The position numbers and the translations under genes are program-made. A stretch of DNA of 64,000 nucleotides, taken from NCBI GenBank assembly GCA_963714795.1, contig CAVQPS010000011.1, positions 1 to 64,000 on the forward strand, read 5' to 3'. Shown here in pieces: positions 32,293 to 42,961 of this stretch. Positions within the stretch are counted from its first letter, which is position 1, and each line of letters opens with the position of its first letter. Source of the stretch: DATIXJ01 sp963714795 (GTDB lineage Bacteria > Bacteroidota > Ignavibacteria > UBA10030 > SZUA-254). The notes beneath the pieces were generated by a model, which ran no database searches, was not told the DNA's origin, and was given only the letters and a program-made list of their open reading frames with translations.

Positions 32293-34178
32293 ATGCAGTT
32301 GCAGAAATACTTTCTTATCGTCCTCACAATCATTTTGTTCGGAGGACAAACCATGTTTAGCCAGGAACGCGACCGCAGTAAAGTTCCCGACAAGTTTAAA
32401 TGGAATCTTGCCGACATTTATCCGAGCGACGATGCGTGGAAAACGGCAAAGGAAAAATTCGTTGCCGATATTCCGGCAATCGAGGCGTACAAAGGAACGC
32501 TCGCAACATCGGCGCAAAAACTGCTCGGCTGTCTCGACTACGTTAACCTGCTGTCGAAAGATTATTCCCGCCTGTCCGTCTATGCGAGCATGAGCTCGGA
32601 TCAGGATACGCGCGAATCGAAATATCTTGCCATGTCACAGGAAATGGGTCAAATCGGAGCGACATTCGCCGCCAAGGCATCGTTCATCGAACCGGAAATT
32701 CTGAAGATCGATCAAACGACCATCGACGGATTTCTGAAAAGCGAACCGAAGTTAGGAATTTATGCTCATTATTTGGGCGACATTCTCCGCCGCAAAGCCC
32801 ACACATTTCCGAAGGCGAAGAAAAAATTATCGCCGACGCCGGATTGATGGCTGATGCACCGGCGAATATTTTCGGCATGTTTCTCCGATGCCGATTTTCC
32901 TTATGCCGACGTGACATTAAGCGACGGCAAAACGATGAAGGTCGATAAACCGAATCTCGCCGTCCTCCGCTCAAGCCCGAACCGTGAAGACCGCAAGAAA
33001 GCGTTCGCAACATTCTTCGGCCGGCTCGACGAATACCGCCGGACATTCGGAACGCAACTTTACGGTGAAGTGAAGAAAGATATGTTCTACATGCAGGCGC
33101 GAAATTATAATTCTTCTCTCGAATCCGCTCTCGACGGAAGCAATATTCCGGTGCAGGTCTATCACAGCTTGATCGACAATGTGGATGCAAATCTTCCCAC
33201 ATTCCAGCGTTACCTGAAATTACGGAAGCGGATACTCGGCGTCGACACGTTGCATTACTACGATCTGTATGCACCGCTCGTCGCCGGAACCAATCTTCAT
33301 TACACGATCGATGAAGCAGAAAAAAATGTTCTCGCCGCGTTGAAGCCGCTCGGCGATGATTATCTTTCCGTCGTGAAGAAAGCGCTCAGTGAACGGTGGG
33401 TCGATTATTATCCGACGGAAGGCAAACGTGCCGGCGCATATTCCAACGGCGGAGCATACGACATTCATCCGTACATGCTGTTGAATTACAACGGCAAGTA
33501 CGACGATGTGAGCACCCTCGCCCACGAAATGGGTCACACGATGCACAGCTATTATTCGAATAAAAATCAGCCGTACGTGAATTCCAATTATGCAACGTTC
33601 GTCGCAGAAGTCGCTTCGACATTCAATGAAGCTTTCTTCATCGAATACATGTTGAAGCAGATTAAAGACGATAAAGTCCGGCTTTCATTGCTCGGCAATT
33701 ATCTCGAAGGAATCAAAGGAACGGTATTCCGCCAAGCACAGTTTGCGGAATTCGAACTGAAGATTCATGAGCTTGCTGAAAAAGGAGAATCGCTGACCGG
33801 CGATAAACTCGACGAAGTGTATATGGGAATCACGAAGAAATATTACGGGCACGATAAAGGCGTCTGCATCGTCGATGACGAAATAAAATCGGAATGGGCA
33901 TACATTCCGCATTTTTATTACGATTTCTATGTGTTCCAGTATGCGACATCGTTCACTGCGTCGGCGGCGTTATCGGAGAAAGTATTATCCGGCGATGAAG
34001 CGACAACGAAACCGCTATCTCAAATTCATTTCGTCCGGCAGTTCCGAGTATCCCGTTGATTTGCTCAAGAAAGCGCGGCGTCGATATGATGACCTCCGCC
34101 CCGTTCGATTTGACGATGAAAAAAATGAACCGCGTGATGGATGAAATAGAAGAGATTCTGAATCGAATGAATAAATAA
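32293..34178 (+). CDS. pepF: Secreted oligoendopeptidase F family (M3) metallopeptidase (four indels)
   Basis: About 627 residues after repair. It begins with a signal peptide (MQLQKYFLIVLTIILFGGQT, then MFSQ), unusual for cytoplasmic PepF but seen in Bacteroidota. Motifs: PDKFKWNLADIYPSDDAWK, YSRLSVYASMSSDQDTRESKY, YDLYAPLV, AYSNGG-YDIHPYMLLNYNGKYDDVSTL and the zinc site AHEMGHTMHSYYS with the distal FVAEVASTFNEA. Breaks occur near 32802, 32880, 34010 and 34070; conserved sequence resumes each time (e.g. RYLKFISSGSSEYPVDLLKKAG, then VDMMTSAPFDLTMKKM). The catalytic site is untouched. It is the only rightward gene within the leftward first 45 kb. Confidence 0.88.
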
Positions 34179-34186
34179 ATCGAGAT

Positions 34187-34290
34187 GTGCGACTCACTTT
34201 GCGAGTCCTAAACCTTGCGAAGGTAATTTATCCCGCTTTAAGCGGGATAAACTCACCTTCGCAAGGTTGCACAAAGAAAGTGAGTCGCAC
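34187..34290. repeat. Nested 104-nt palindrome
   Basis: Three concentric inverted pairs: GTGCGACTCACTTT with AAAGTGAGTCGCAC, AACCTTGCGAAGGT with ACCTTCGCAAGGTT, and TTTATCCCGCTT with AAGCGGGATAAA. It could fold as one long hairpin in RNA or extrude as a cruciform. Placed 8 nt after the M3 peptidase stop. It resembles a miniature palindromic element more than a plain terminator. Confidence 0.8.
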
Positions 34291-34305
34291 GTCATTGGAT
34301 AAAAT

Positions 34306-34339
34306 AAGTCCCGTTCCCCGAAAAGAGGGCCGGGATTTT
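34306..34339 (+). terminator. Intrinsic terminator after the M3 peptidase gene
   Basis: Plus strand GTCCCG-tt-CCCC / GAGGG-c-CGGGAT stem followed by TTTTTTTT. It also abuts the stop of the leftward antiporter gene, so the two genes converge on it. Confidence 0.7.
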
Positions 34340-34341
34340 TT

Positions 34342-35761
34342 TTATCGGAAAAAGAAAAACCAGATAATCGCAACGATCGGAAGCAGCACAGGCAGTGTAT
34401 ATTTACCAACATATCCGGCAAACGTCGGCATTTCCACCCCACTCTGTTCTGCAATCGACTTCACCATAAAATTCGGACCGTTGCCGATGTACGTTCCCGC
34501 CCCGAACATCACCGCAGCGATTGAAATTGCTTTCAGATACACCGGATAATTTCCGATAAGGTACGAAACATTGATTTTATCGACCGGAACATTTCCGGAA
34601 GCGACAAGATCTGAATGATATTTCATCAATGTTGTAAATGTATTCCGGATTTCTTCGGCATGAGCGCCTGCAACAGCCGCAAGATCCGATCCGTGTGTTG
34701 AAATAAGGTGTTGGACTTGCTGAATGATATTCTGATCGACAAACAATCCGATAGAAGCGCTCAGGAAATTTAAATATGTCGGTGCGTTGTCGAGCACGCT
34801 GGAAAGAATTCCGGTGCCCCAGTAAAATTGTCCGGCTGAACTGATGCCGATCGATGCCGAATGCATTTCGAGCCAGTCGAGAGCCGGAACCATCGTTGCA
34901 AAAATTCCCAAAAACAAAATCGCAACTTCTTTGATCGGAAGAAATGAAAATGCATTTTTCCGGTGAATTTCTTTCTTTGTCGTCATAATAAGAACCTGCT
35001 GCAGCAAGCAGCATAATTGCCTCACGAAGCATCGGCGGATGCTGAATAAACACCGCAAGCAGAATCATCGCAAGAAAAATTCCATTATGTAAGCCGCTCA
35101 CTTCCGCTTCTTCATGCAATTCCGCTTCGGCAAGATGACGCTTTTCGGCTTCATATTTCTTCAAACCGAAATAATCGAAACCATAAAACACTGCCAACAG
35201 TAAACCGATTGCGAGCAACCAGATGTGCCATGCATTTCCGACCAGCCAGAAAAACGGAACGCCGCGAAGATATCCGAGAAACAGCGGCGGATCGCCGATC
35301 GGCGTGAGCGCGCCGCCAATATTACTCACGATGAAAATAAAAAAGACAATATGGAATCCCCGAAGCCGGTACTTATTGACGCGCAGGTATGGACGGATCA
35401 AAATCATCGAAGCGCCGGTCGTTCCGATAACATTCGAAACGATCGCGCCGATGGAGAGAAGAATGACATTCGTCAGCGGCGTCGACTTCCCTTTGATGCG
35501 TATATGGATTCCGCCCGACACCACAAACAACGAGCCGATGAGAATGATGAAGCTGAGATATTCCGTTCCGGAATGCACCATCCGGTCCGGATTACCGAGA
35601 AAGAAGATGTAATAAACGACCGTAATCGCTCCCAGCGACAACGAAACGTGCGGATAGAACTTCTCCCACCATCGTTTGCTAACGAACGGCATAACCGCAA
35701 TGGCAAGCAAAAGAAGTACGAACGGAATCATCATGAAAGAATCCACAGGTTGGGAGTTCAA
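34342..35761 (-). CDS. NhaD-like sodium:proton antiporter (one indel)
   Basis: About 472 residues after removing one extra base near 34994. Ten to twelve hydrophobic segments; motifs of the ion-transporter (IT) superfamily: IGAIVSNVIGTTGASMILIRPY, FFIFIVSNIGGALTPIGDPPLFLGYLRGVPFFW and, in the resumed frame, SSVLDNAPTYLNFL and GTYIGNGPNFMVKSIAEQSG. The DNAPTYL and GNGPNFMV pair matches NhaD/citrate-transporter-like antiporters. Likely exchanges sodium for protons at the inner membrane. It lies inside the gap between nuoM and nuoN. Confidence 0.83.
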
Positions 35762-35808
35762 TTCTTCACCGCCAAATATAAGTTGTTAAACACGTGCACG
35801 CAAATTCA

Positions 35809-36726
35809 CTAACGAGGAATTCGTTGGTGTTTTTTCATAACCCATTTGCCGGCTTTTGCTTCTTTGATAGTAATGTCAACAAATTTTTTCCCATGTTCAT
35901 CAGTGGAGTAGTCATAAATTTTTTCTTTCAAGAGAAACCAAGGCAAGTGTTCTTCAGATACATTTACCCCGTTACGCTTTTGGTCATCAGTAGCATACTC
36001 AAACCCTACCTTTGTTATTTTTGAGACAATTTGGAGTGTATCGTCGACGCGTTCATAGGTTGTAAACGTGGGCGTATTAATACTATCATCGGAAATTATG
36101 ATTCTTTTTACCACTATTAATGAATCATCGACCAGATTCTCTATTGTGGAAACATTTTCAGAATAATGATCCCTGTATATCATCTTAAGATGACCATCGA
36201 GAAACTTGTATGAGCATTCTTCGCTTTCTCTGCCTCTAAAGAACTGTTCGAAAGTGTTGATTTCCTGCTTATTAGGATTGACGCTGAGATTAGGATGTCC
36301 GCTAAACTCTTCATTAAAAACAAAAATCATTTTTGAAGTATCGAATAAATAGATTGTGCTAAATTCACTATACTCGACATTCCCGGCTTCAATCTTAAGG
36401 TCGTTATAGCCGTCGAAATTGATATCAACAAGCTCAAAGTTATGGACTTCATCACCGGTGTCAAGGATTGTCTGATGAATTTTAGGATTGTTAATTTGAA
36501 AAATGTCAAACCTGTTTACAGTTGCGTGAAACGAACTCTCGCGTGGAAAAGTGTGCTTGATAATATATGGAGGAAGACCGTGAGCGATTAATACGGTATC
36601 AATCTTAGTTTCATTTTCCAGTTCCGATTGGGCTAAACATACAGAAGTAAAGTTGTTTGATTCTAAAATCCAGAAAAGCAAACAGAGGAAAATGAATTTC
36701 AATAATTTAGTCTGTGGAAAAATCAT
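35809..36726 (-). CDS. Secreted protein of unknown function (XAC2610-like)
   Basis: 305 residues from the ATG at 36726, preceded by GGAGG at good spacing. A signal peptide (FIFLCLLFWILE then NNFTSVCLAQ) leads a mature part with FELVDINFDGYNDLKI, an FG-GAP/calcium-loop-like DxNxDGxxD motif found in XAC2610-type proteins. Base composition is more AT-rich by eye than its neighbours, suggesting later arrival. No enzymatic motif seen. Lies between the antiporter gene and nuoM, all leftward. Confidence 0.7.
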   Translation of the reverse strand: MIFPQTKLLKFIFLCLLFWILESNNFTSVCLAQSELENETKIDTVLIAHGLPPYIIKHTFPRESSFHATVNRFDIFQINNPKIHQTILDTGDEVHNFELVDINFDGYNDLKIEAGNVEYSEFSTIYLFDTSKMIFVFNEEFSGHPNLSVNPNKQEINTFEQFFRGRESEECSYKFLDGHLKMIYRDHYSENVSTIENLVDDSLIVVKRIIISDDSINTPTFTTYERVDDTLQIVSKITKVGFEYATDDQKRNGVNVSEEHLPWFLLKEKIYDYSTDEHGKKFVDITIKEAKAGKWVMKKHQRIPR

Positions 36727-36804
36727 GCGATGTGTCCCTCCTTGCAACGAATATTAAGATAACAATCGAAAAGACAAGCAGTCCGTCGCAGAGTCATCTG
36801 AACG

Positions 36805-38346
36805 CTACGGCGCACCGATCCCTTGCGTTGACGCGAATGAATGACTGACAAATGTCTGAACAACGGCAACAATCTGTTTGGACTTTGCAGCAGACATATT
36901 CAGGAATGAATTCGGTGCAATACCGATCCACACGATAAACACAAGAACCGGAATCAGCACGGCGAGTTCACGTTTCGAAACATCTTTCAGTCCGCGATTT
37001 TCCGAGTTTGTCACATTTCCGAAAATCACACGCTGGTACATCCACAACAGATACACAGCGGCGAAAATAACTCCCGTTGCCGCAAAAATCGTATACCAGT
37101 TGCTGATGAACGCAGAATGAAATGCTCCAAGTAAAATCAAAAACTCACCGATGAAGCCGTTCAATCCGGGCAAGCCGATCGAAGAGAGTGAAACTATTAA
37201 AAATATCGTCGAAAGAACCGGCATCACTTTGGCAAGCCCGCCGAATTCAGAAATGAGACGCGTATGGCGGCGATCATAAATCATTCCGACAATCAAAAAT
37301 AACGCTCCGGTTGAAAGTCCGTGGTTGACCATCTGTATGATTGCGCCCTGAATTCCTTCCGGCGTCAATGCAAAAATGCCGAGAACGACAAATCCCAAAT
37401 GGCTCACTGATGAATATGCGACAAGTTTCTTGATATCGGTCTGCACCATCGAAACCAGCGCGCCGTAAATGATGCCGATGACGGCAAGTGCGCAAATGTA
37501 CGGCATGAAGACAACGGTCGCCTGCGGAAACAATGGCAGACAAAAACGAAGCAAACCGTATGTTCCCATTTTCAGCAACACGCCGGCAAGAATAACGCTT
37601 CCGGCAGTCGGCGCTTCGACGTGCGCATCCGGAAGCCACGTATGAAACGGAAACAGCGGCACTTTAATGGCGAAGCTTAATGTAAATGCAAGAAACATCC
37701 ACGATTGAATTGCGAGAGGAATTCTTGGTCCGATATTATATAACGTTTGGAGATCGGTTGTGAATTGTCCGGTCGGTTGTGTGGTGGCGAAATATCCCAG
37801 ACAGAGAATGGCAACCAGCATCAGCAAACTGCCGAACATCGTATACAAAAAGAATTTTATCGCGGCATAAATCCTGTTTTCACCGCCCCAGATGCCGATA
37901 ATGAAATACATCGGGATCAGCATCGCTTCCCAGAAAATGTAGAACAAAAACAGATCGATCGAACAGAACACGCCGAGCATGCCGGTTTCCAATAACAGGA
38001 GCATGATCGTATATTCTTTCACACGTTTTTGTATCGAATTCCACGACGAGAGCATGGCAATCGGCGTCAGGAAAGTCGTCAACAACACGAGCAGAATCGA
38101 AAGCCCGTCGACGCCAACATGATACGAAGAGTTGAACGCAGGAATCCACACAACACGGTGCTCAAATTGAAAGTGGGAATTCGAGGAATCAAAATTATAC
38201 GCAAGCCAGAGTGAAAGGACGAACGTCAGCACGCTGACGGCAATGCCGAAACCTTTCAACAACCCGGCTTTCTCTTTATTCAAAAAAAGAAGAACGAATA
38301 TTCCGGCAACCGGTAAAAAGATAAGATATGTAAGAATGTCTGCCAT
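36805..38346 (-). CDS. nuoM: NADH-quinone oxidoreductase subunit M
   Basis: 513 residues, about 14 hydrophobic helices. [80 protein letters not shown] and [20 protein letters not shown] are signature NuoM sequences, including the channel glutamate and lysines. Proton-pumping subunit of complex I. Lies 8 nt after nuoL; normally followed by nuoN, which here is displaced. Confidence 0.97.
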   Translation of the reverse strand: [513 protein letters not shown]

Positions 38347-38354
38347 TATTTATT

Positions 38355-40308
38355 TCATCGTCCGAATAAGATGCCGAGGATAACGATAACGCCGACCACG
38401 ATGGCGAGCGCATAATTCTGAGCGAAGCCCGTTTGAATCTTCCTGAGCTTATTGCTCGCCCATGATGTCACCGTCGCCGATCCGTTGACGATACCGTCGA
38501 TAATTCCGACATCGATTCCTTTCCACAATAATTTCTCGGATACTTTCACCGTCGGTGTCACGATTGCAGCATCATACACTTCATCCACATAATACTTATT
38601 CCACAATAATTTGTAGATGCCGCGGAACGACGAGGAAACTTTCTCCGCAATTTCGGGTCTCTTCAAATAAATATTCCGTGCGAACCAAATTCCGGCAACT
38701 GCAATCGCAACGGAAAGAGCCATTAAAAGATATTCGATGGAAGAATCGGATTGCGGAACAAGAAGCAGTCGAACGTTTGCATGTTCAAAGATCGGATCGA
38801 GCCATTGTTCGATTGCGTTATTGCCGCCAAGACTGAGAGGAATTCCGACAAGTCCGCCAACGACGGAAAGCACGGCAAGAATAATCAACGGAATCGTCAT
38901 CGCCTTCGGCGCTTCGTGCGGATGTTTGTCATGTCCCCAGCGTTCCGTTCCTTCGAACGTCAGAGAAACGAGACGGAACATATAAAACGCCGTCAGACCG
39001 GCGGTGAGCCAGCCGAGCACCCAGAACAGAACCGAGCCGTGAGAAAATGCCTGAAAGAGAATTTCATCCTTGCTGAAAAATCCTGACAGCGGCGGAATTC
39101 CGGCAATTGCCAGAGCGGCAATGAAAAATGTTTTGTACGTGGTCGGCATTTTCGATTTCAATCCGCCCATATTCTGAATATCCTGCTCATCATGCATTGC
39201 ATGGATAACCGCCCCGGCTCCGAGGAACAACAATGCCTTGAAAAAGGCATGCGTCATCACGTGAAAAATACCGGATGCAAAACTTCCCACGCCTAATCCG
39301 AGAAACATATATCCAAGCTGGCTGACAGTCGAATATGCAAGAACTTTTTTGATATCGTTTTGCACCAATCCCATCGTCGCGGCAAAGACTGCTGTCGCAA
39401 CACCGACGATTGCGATGATATTCATCGTCGCAGGAGCTAACACAAACAAAATTGAACATCGCGCAACCATATACACGCCGGCGGTGACCATCGTAGCAGC
39501 ATGAATAAGTGCGCTGACCGGTGTCGGACCTGCCATCGCGTCCGGCAACCAGATATACAACGGAATTTGCGCCGATTTTCCGGTCGCACCGAGAAACAAC
39601 AGAAGTGTAATCCAGAAAAATGTTTTATCCCCTGCCGTTCCGACCGCGGCGGCACGGGAAAAAACATCATCGAACGTCAAACTTCCGAAGTATTGGAAAA
39701 TCATGAACATCGCGATGAGAAATCCGAAATCGCCGATGCGGTTGACGATGAATGCTTTCTTCGCGGCATCGGACGTCATCGCCGAACCCGGTTTGTAACC
39801 GCCGGTATCGAATTTCCGGTCGTGCCAGAATCCGATCAGAAGGAACGAACACAAACCGACTCCTTCCCATCCCAAGAACATCAGCAAGGAAATTATTGGC
39901 GAGAACGAGATTCAGCATCATGAAGATGAAGAGATTCAGGTACGCGAAGAATCTCCAGAATCCATGATCGCCGTGCATGTAACCGATGGAATAGACATGA
40001 ATCAGAAAACCGACGCCCGTCACGACAAGCGTCATCAAAATGGAAAGCTGGTCGACCTGATACGCCGCATTGATCGACAATGATCCAGCCGTAATCCAGT
40101 TGAAAATGGTAACGATGTGCGAACGCCCCTCGACCGGAGAATTCAGCATTTCAAAAAAAATCGAAACAGCCCCGGCGAATGAAAGTCCGACCGCTCCGGC
40201 GCCGATCAAGCCGCTCAGTTTTTCGGAATTGATTTTCTTTCCGAAAAGTCCGTTCAACAGGAATCCGATAAACGGTGCAAGGACGATATAGCCGACATAA
40301 TTATACAT
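38355..40308 (-). CDS. nuoL: NADH-quinone oxidoreductase subunit L (one indel)
   Basis: 650 residues after removing one extra base near 39886 ([24 protein letters not shown] then reads through). Motifs: FVSIGYMHGD-type HVYSIGYMHGDHGFWRFFAYLNLF, FIVNRIGDFGF, GKSAQIPLYIWLPDAMAGPTPVSALIHAATMVTAGVYM (given in part), NDIKKVLAYSTVSQLGYMF and the long lateral helix at the C-terminus (ASNKLRKIQTGFAQNYALAI). Largest proton-pumping subunit of complex I, order nuoJ-nuoK-nuoL-nuoM. Confidence 0.95.
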
Positions 40309-40319
40309 TTATTCCTGCA

Positions 40320-40640
40320 TCACCATTTCATGATATTGATTTGATTGATGTCGACCGTCTGCTTGTTGCGGAATAACGCGATGATAATGGCAAGACCGAC
40401 GGCAGCTTCCGCCGCAGCGACTGCCATGACGAAGAAAACGAGAATTTGTCCGGTCGTGGTGCCAAGATAGGATGAGAACGCGACAAGTGTCAGGTTGACC
40501 GAGTTCAGCATCAGCTCGACGCACATAAAGACGACGATTGCATTGCGGCGCGTGAGAACGCCCGCAACGCCGATGACGAAAAGGACTGCGCTCAGTCCTA
40601 AATAATAATGCAACGGAATTGAACTGATTTCCATATTCAA
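40320..40640 (-). CDS. nuoK: NADH-quinone oxidoreductase subunit K
   Basis: 106 residues, three hydrophobic helices. [40 protein letters not shown] and [20 protein letters not shown] carry the two conserved membrane glutamates of NuoK. Its ATG overlaps the nuoJ stop by 4 nt (ATGA). Confidence 0.97.
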   Translation of the reverse strand: MNMEISSIPLHYYLGLSAVLFVIGVAGVLTRRNAIVVFMCVELMLNSVNLTLVAFSSYLGTTTGQILVFFVMAVAAAEAAVGLAIIIALFRNKQTVDINQINIMKW

Positions 40641-41149
40641 TTGAATTTTTTCTTTGCCAGAACCATCACGCCGACGATTGCCGCCAACAACAGTATCGAT
40701 GTAATTTCGAACGGAAACAGGTAGTCCGTGTAGAGCGATTTACCGAGAAACTCGACCGTTCCGATTTCTGTCGAGCGCGGTGATACACCACCCCAGGTCA
40801 TACCCATGGGAAGGTCGATGCCGACAAGAATTTGCAGGAGGACGATACCCGCAAGGCAATAGGCAATAATTTTTCTGAATGAAACTTTTTCCGGAGGCAT
40901 CTGTTCGTCACCGAGATTCAGCAACATGATGACAAACAGGAACAGCACCATAATCGCACCGGCATACACCAGGATTTGCACGATGGCAATGAATTGAGCG
41001 TGGAGAAAAAGATAGAGAACAGCCAGGCAAAAGAAGTTCACGATGAGAAACAGCACACTTTGCATCGGATTGCGGCGGGTAATCATCAACAACGCGGAAG
41101 CGATAGCGACAACCGCAACGACATAAAAGAAAACTACTTCAACGTTCAT
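40637..41149 (-). CDS. nuoJ: NADH-quinone oxidoreductase subunit J
   Basis: 170 residues, five hydrophobic helices. [31 protein letters not shown] and [18 protein letters not shown] are the NuoJ core. First gene of the nuoJKLM run; nuoA-I are not present upstream (the next gene is an unrelated outer-membrane-like protein), so the peripheral arm must be encoded elsewhere. Confidence 0.96.
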   Translation of the reverse strand: MNVEVVFFYVVAVVAIASALLMITRRNPMQSVLFLIVNFFCLAVLYLFLHAQFIAIVQILVYAGAIMVLFLFVIMLLNLGDEQMPPEKVSFRKIIAYCLAGIVLLQILVGIDLPMGMTWGGVSPRSTEIGTVEFLGKSLYTDYLFPFEITSILLLAAIVGVMVLAKKKFN

Positions 41150-41217
41150 TCACAAATTAAGACTTTTTCAACAATGGTAAACCGAGTTCGGACAAGATAC
41201 CAAATTTTCCGTAATTT

Positions 41218-41709
41218 TCAAAAGAAATAATAATGCGCGCTGAACTGCGGGAGAGGCAGAATAGTGCCGTCGCTGAAGTTCGTGAAGAGAAGCTCAGTAG
41301 TAAAATTCATCGGACCGACCGTCATCCACTCCCAGCCGAAACCGAGGCCCTCTCGATACGGACCGTCGAGTTTATTCCTGCCTTTATCGCCTGAATAAAA
41401 ATATCCCATCGCCACATCGGCAAAAAAACGAGAGATATCTCCGCGCATAATATCGAATTGCAATTCGCCACCAACATTGTAATCCGTTTCCTTATCAACT
41501 TTGATAACACCGGCAATAATTTGGTAGGAAAAAAAACCGGGAAGATGGTGACGAAAGCTTAATCCGAAACCGCTGGCAAACCCCGCTGCTAATCCGAGAC
41601 CGTAAATCGATCGCGGTACCATTCTCGATTCCTGATTTTGAACCACTACCTGGGCTTCAGCAATCGTCATAGAAAAAACTGTTGCCAAAATAAGAATTAG
41701 TGTTCTCAT
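41218..41709 (-). CDS. Small outer-membrane-like protein of unknown function
   Basis: 163 residues from the ATG at 41709 (MRTLILILATVFSMTIAEAQ is a clear signal peptide). The mature part alternates hydrophobic and polar residues with many aromatics (SYQIIAGVIKVDKETDYNVG, FFADVAMGYFYSGDKGRN) and ends FSAHYYFF, a terminal aromatic typical of beta-barrel outer-membrane proteins. No named family recognised. It starts 1 nt before the ABC permease stop, so probably translated from the same transcript. Confidence 0.7.
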   Translation of the reverse strand: MRTLILILATVFSMTIAEAQVVVQNQESRMVPRSIYGLGLAAGFASGFGLSFRHHLPGFFSYQIIAGVIKVDKETDYNVGGELQFDIMRGDISRFFADVAMGYFYSGDKGRNKLDGPYREGLGFGWEWMTVGPMNFTTELLFTNFSDGTILPLPQFSAHYYFF

Positions 41710-41710
41710 A

Positions 41711-42961
41711 TTATTTTGACCGGATGATTGCAAAGAGCTCCTTCAAACTCGGACGCTTTCCGTAAAGCAGAATCGTTGTCCTGAATATTTTTCCTGCAAA
41801 CCAGATTGCAGCGAATGAACACACGATCAGCAATGCCAGCGATCCTACAATTTCAAAAACCGACGGCATCTGTATCGGAATCCGTATCGCCATCATCGAC
41901 GGCGTGAGGAACGGAATAAATGTCAGAACCTTCGCCAGCGTGGAATTCGGATTCTGCATGATCGTGAATGCAAACATAATCGGCAGAATAAGTACGATCA
42001 CCAGATAACTGTTAATCTGCTGCGCTTCCTGTTCCGTTGAAACCGGAGCTCCGGCGGCGACAAAAACGGCCGCGAAGAGTAAATAACCGAAAATAAAATA
42101 TAAGAACAAGAGTAACGCACTCGACAATGAAATCAATGTTATCGCGAACTTCACGCTGATGGCAATGCCGATAACCGCCCACAATCCCATTTGCGTCAAT
42201 CCCAGCAAACTCAAACCGATCACTTTACCCGCCATCAATTGATTGGCAGAACAGGACGACATCAATACTTCCACGACACGATTCGATTTTTCTTCCAGCA
42301 TGCTGCGAACCAATATCTGGCCGGACGTCATAATCAAAAAGAACATCATCATCATGAATCCGTACGACGTGAAGAAAACCTGCTCGACGCCGGCACTCTC
42401 TTCGTTTCCCGATTTCGAAAGCTTAATCGTTTTCATCTCCACGGAAGCCGTCAGGTCGTTCAAAATGGAGCGGTCAAATCCTCTCGCCTCCAATTTCCGT
42501 TCCACAATAACGTCACGGATTGCGTTGTTAAACCGCTCAACCACTTTGACATTGCCGACATTTTGAGAATGATACTCAATCGTCGAATCGGTCATGAATG
42601 ATTTGCCGATGATCATGTATCCTTCCAATTGTTCGCTCAGGACGAGAGTATCGGCAAGCCGTTTCGATGCGGCAAAATCTTCGGGCGTCGTTGCCGGAAA
42701 CGATTGCACAGCGTAGTTCGGCAGACCGTTCGGAAGTTTGTATTTTTCTCCGGTGTATTTCGCCAGAGGCTGTGCGATCACTCCCGATTGATCGAGAATA
42801 CCGATCGATTGGCTTTCGGTATCGGGACGTGACATGAGCAGGGATGGAATAATACCGACAGCGACCATGATTAACGGCGTCAGCAATAACGAAATCAGGA
42901 ATGCTTTCGATTTTACCTTTTCGATATATTCCCATCGGGCGACGGCAAACGTTTTTTTCAT
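41711..42961 (-). CDS. ABC-2 type transporter permease (NatB-like)
   Basis: 416 residues from the ATG at 42961. One N-terminal helix (FLISLLLTPLIMVAVGIIPSL), a ~180-residue extracytoplasmic domain, then five to six helices including EEKSNRVVEVLMSSCSANQLMAGKVIGLSLLG, the NatB/YhaP-type ABC-2 signature, and GAPVSTEQEAQQINSY. Partner of the ATPase whose stop overlaps this start (ATGA). Exports an unknown substrate; sodium is one possibility by similarity to NatAB. Confidence 0.87.
   Translation of the reverse strand: MKKTFAVARWEYIEKVKSKAFLISLLLTPLIMVAVGIIPSLLMSRPDTESQSIGILDQSGVIAQPLAKYTGEKYKLPNGLPNYAVQSFPATTPEDFAASKRLADTLVLSEQLEGYMIIGKSFMTDSTIEYHSQNVGNVKVVERFNNAIRDVIVERKLEARGFDRSILNDLTASVEMKTIKLSKSGNEESAGVEQVFFTSYGFMMMMFFLIMTSGQILVRSMLEEKSNRVVEVLMSSCSANQLMAGKVIGLSLLGLTQMGLWAVIGIAISVKFAITLISLSSALLLFLYFIFGYLLFAAVFVAAGAPVSTEQEAQQINSYLVIVLILPIMFAFTIMQNPNSTLAKVLTFIPFLTPSMMAIRIPIQMPSVFEIVGSLALLIVCSFAAIWFAGKIFRTTILLYGKRPSLKELFAIIRSK

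Noticed and set aside
32278..34178. M3 peptidase gene as a true pseudogene
   Set aside because: All frames stay conserved, the zinc site is intact and the same kind of indel is spread through essential genes, so assembly error is more likely.
34577..34955. Leftward alternative frames over the antiporter gene
   Set aside because: Shadows of the NhaD-like gene after its indel; no independent features.
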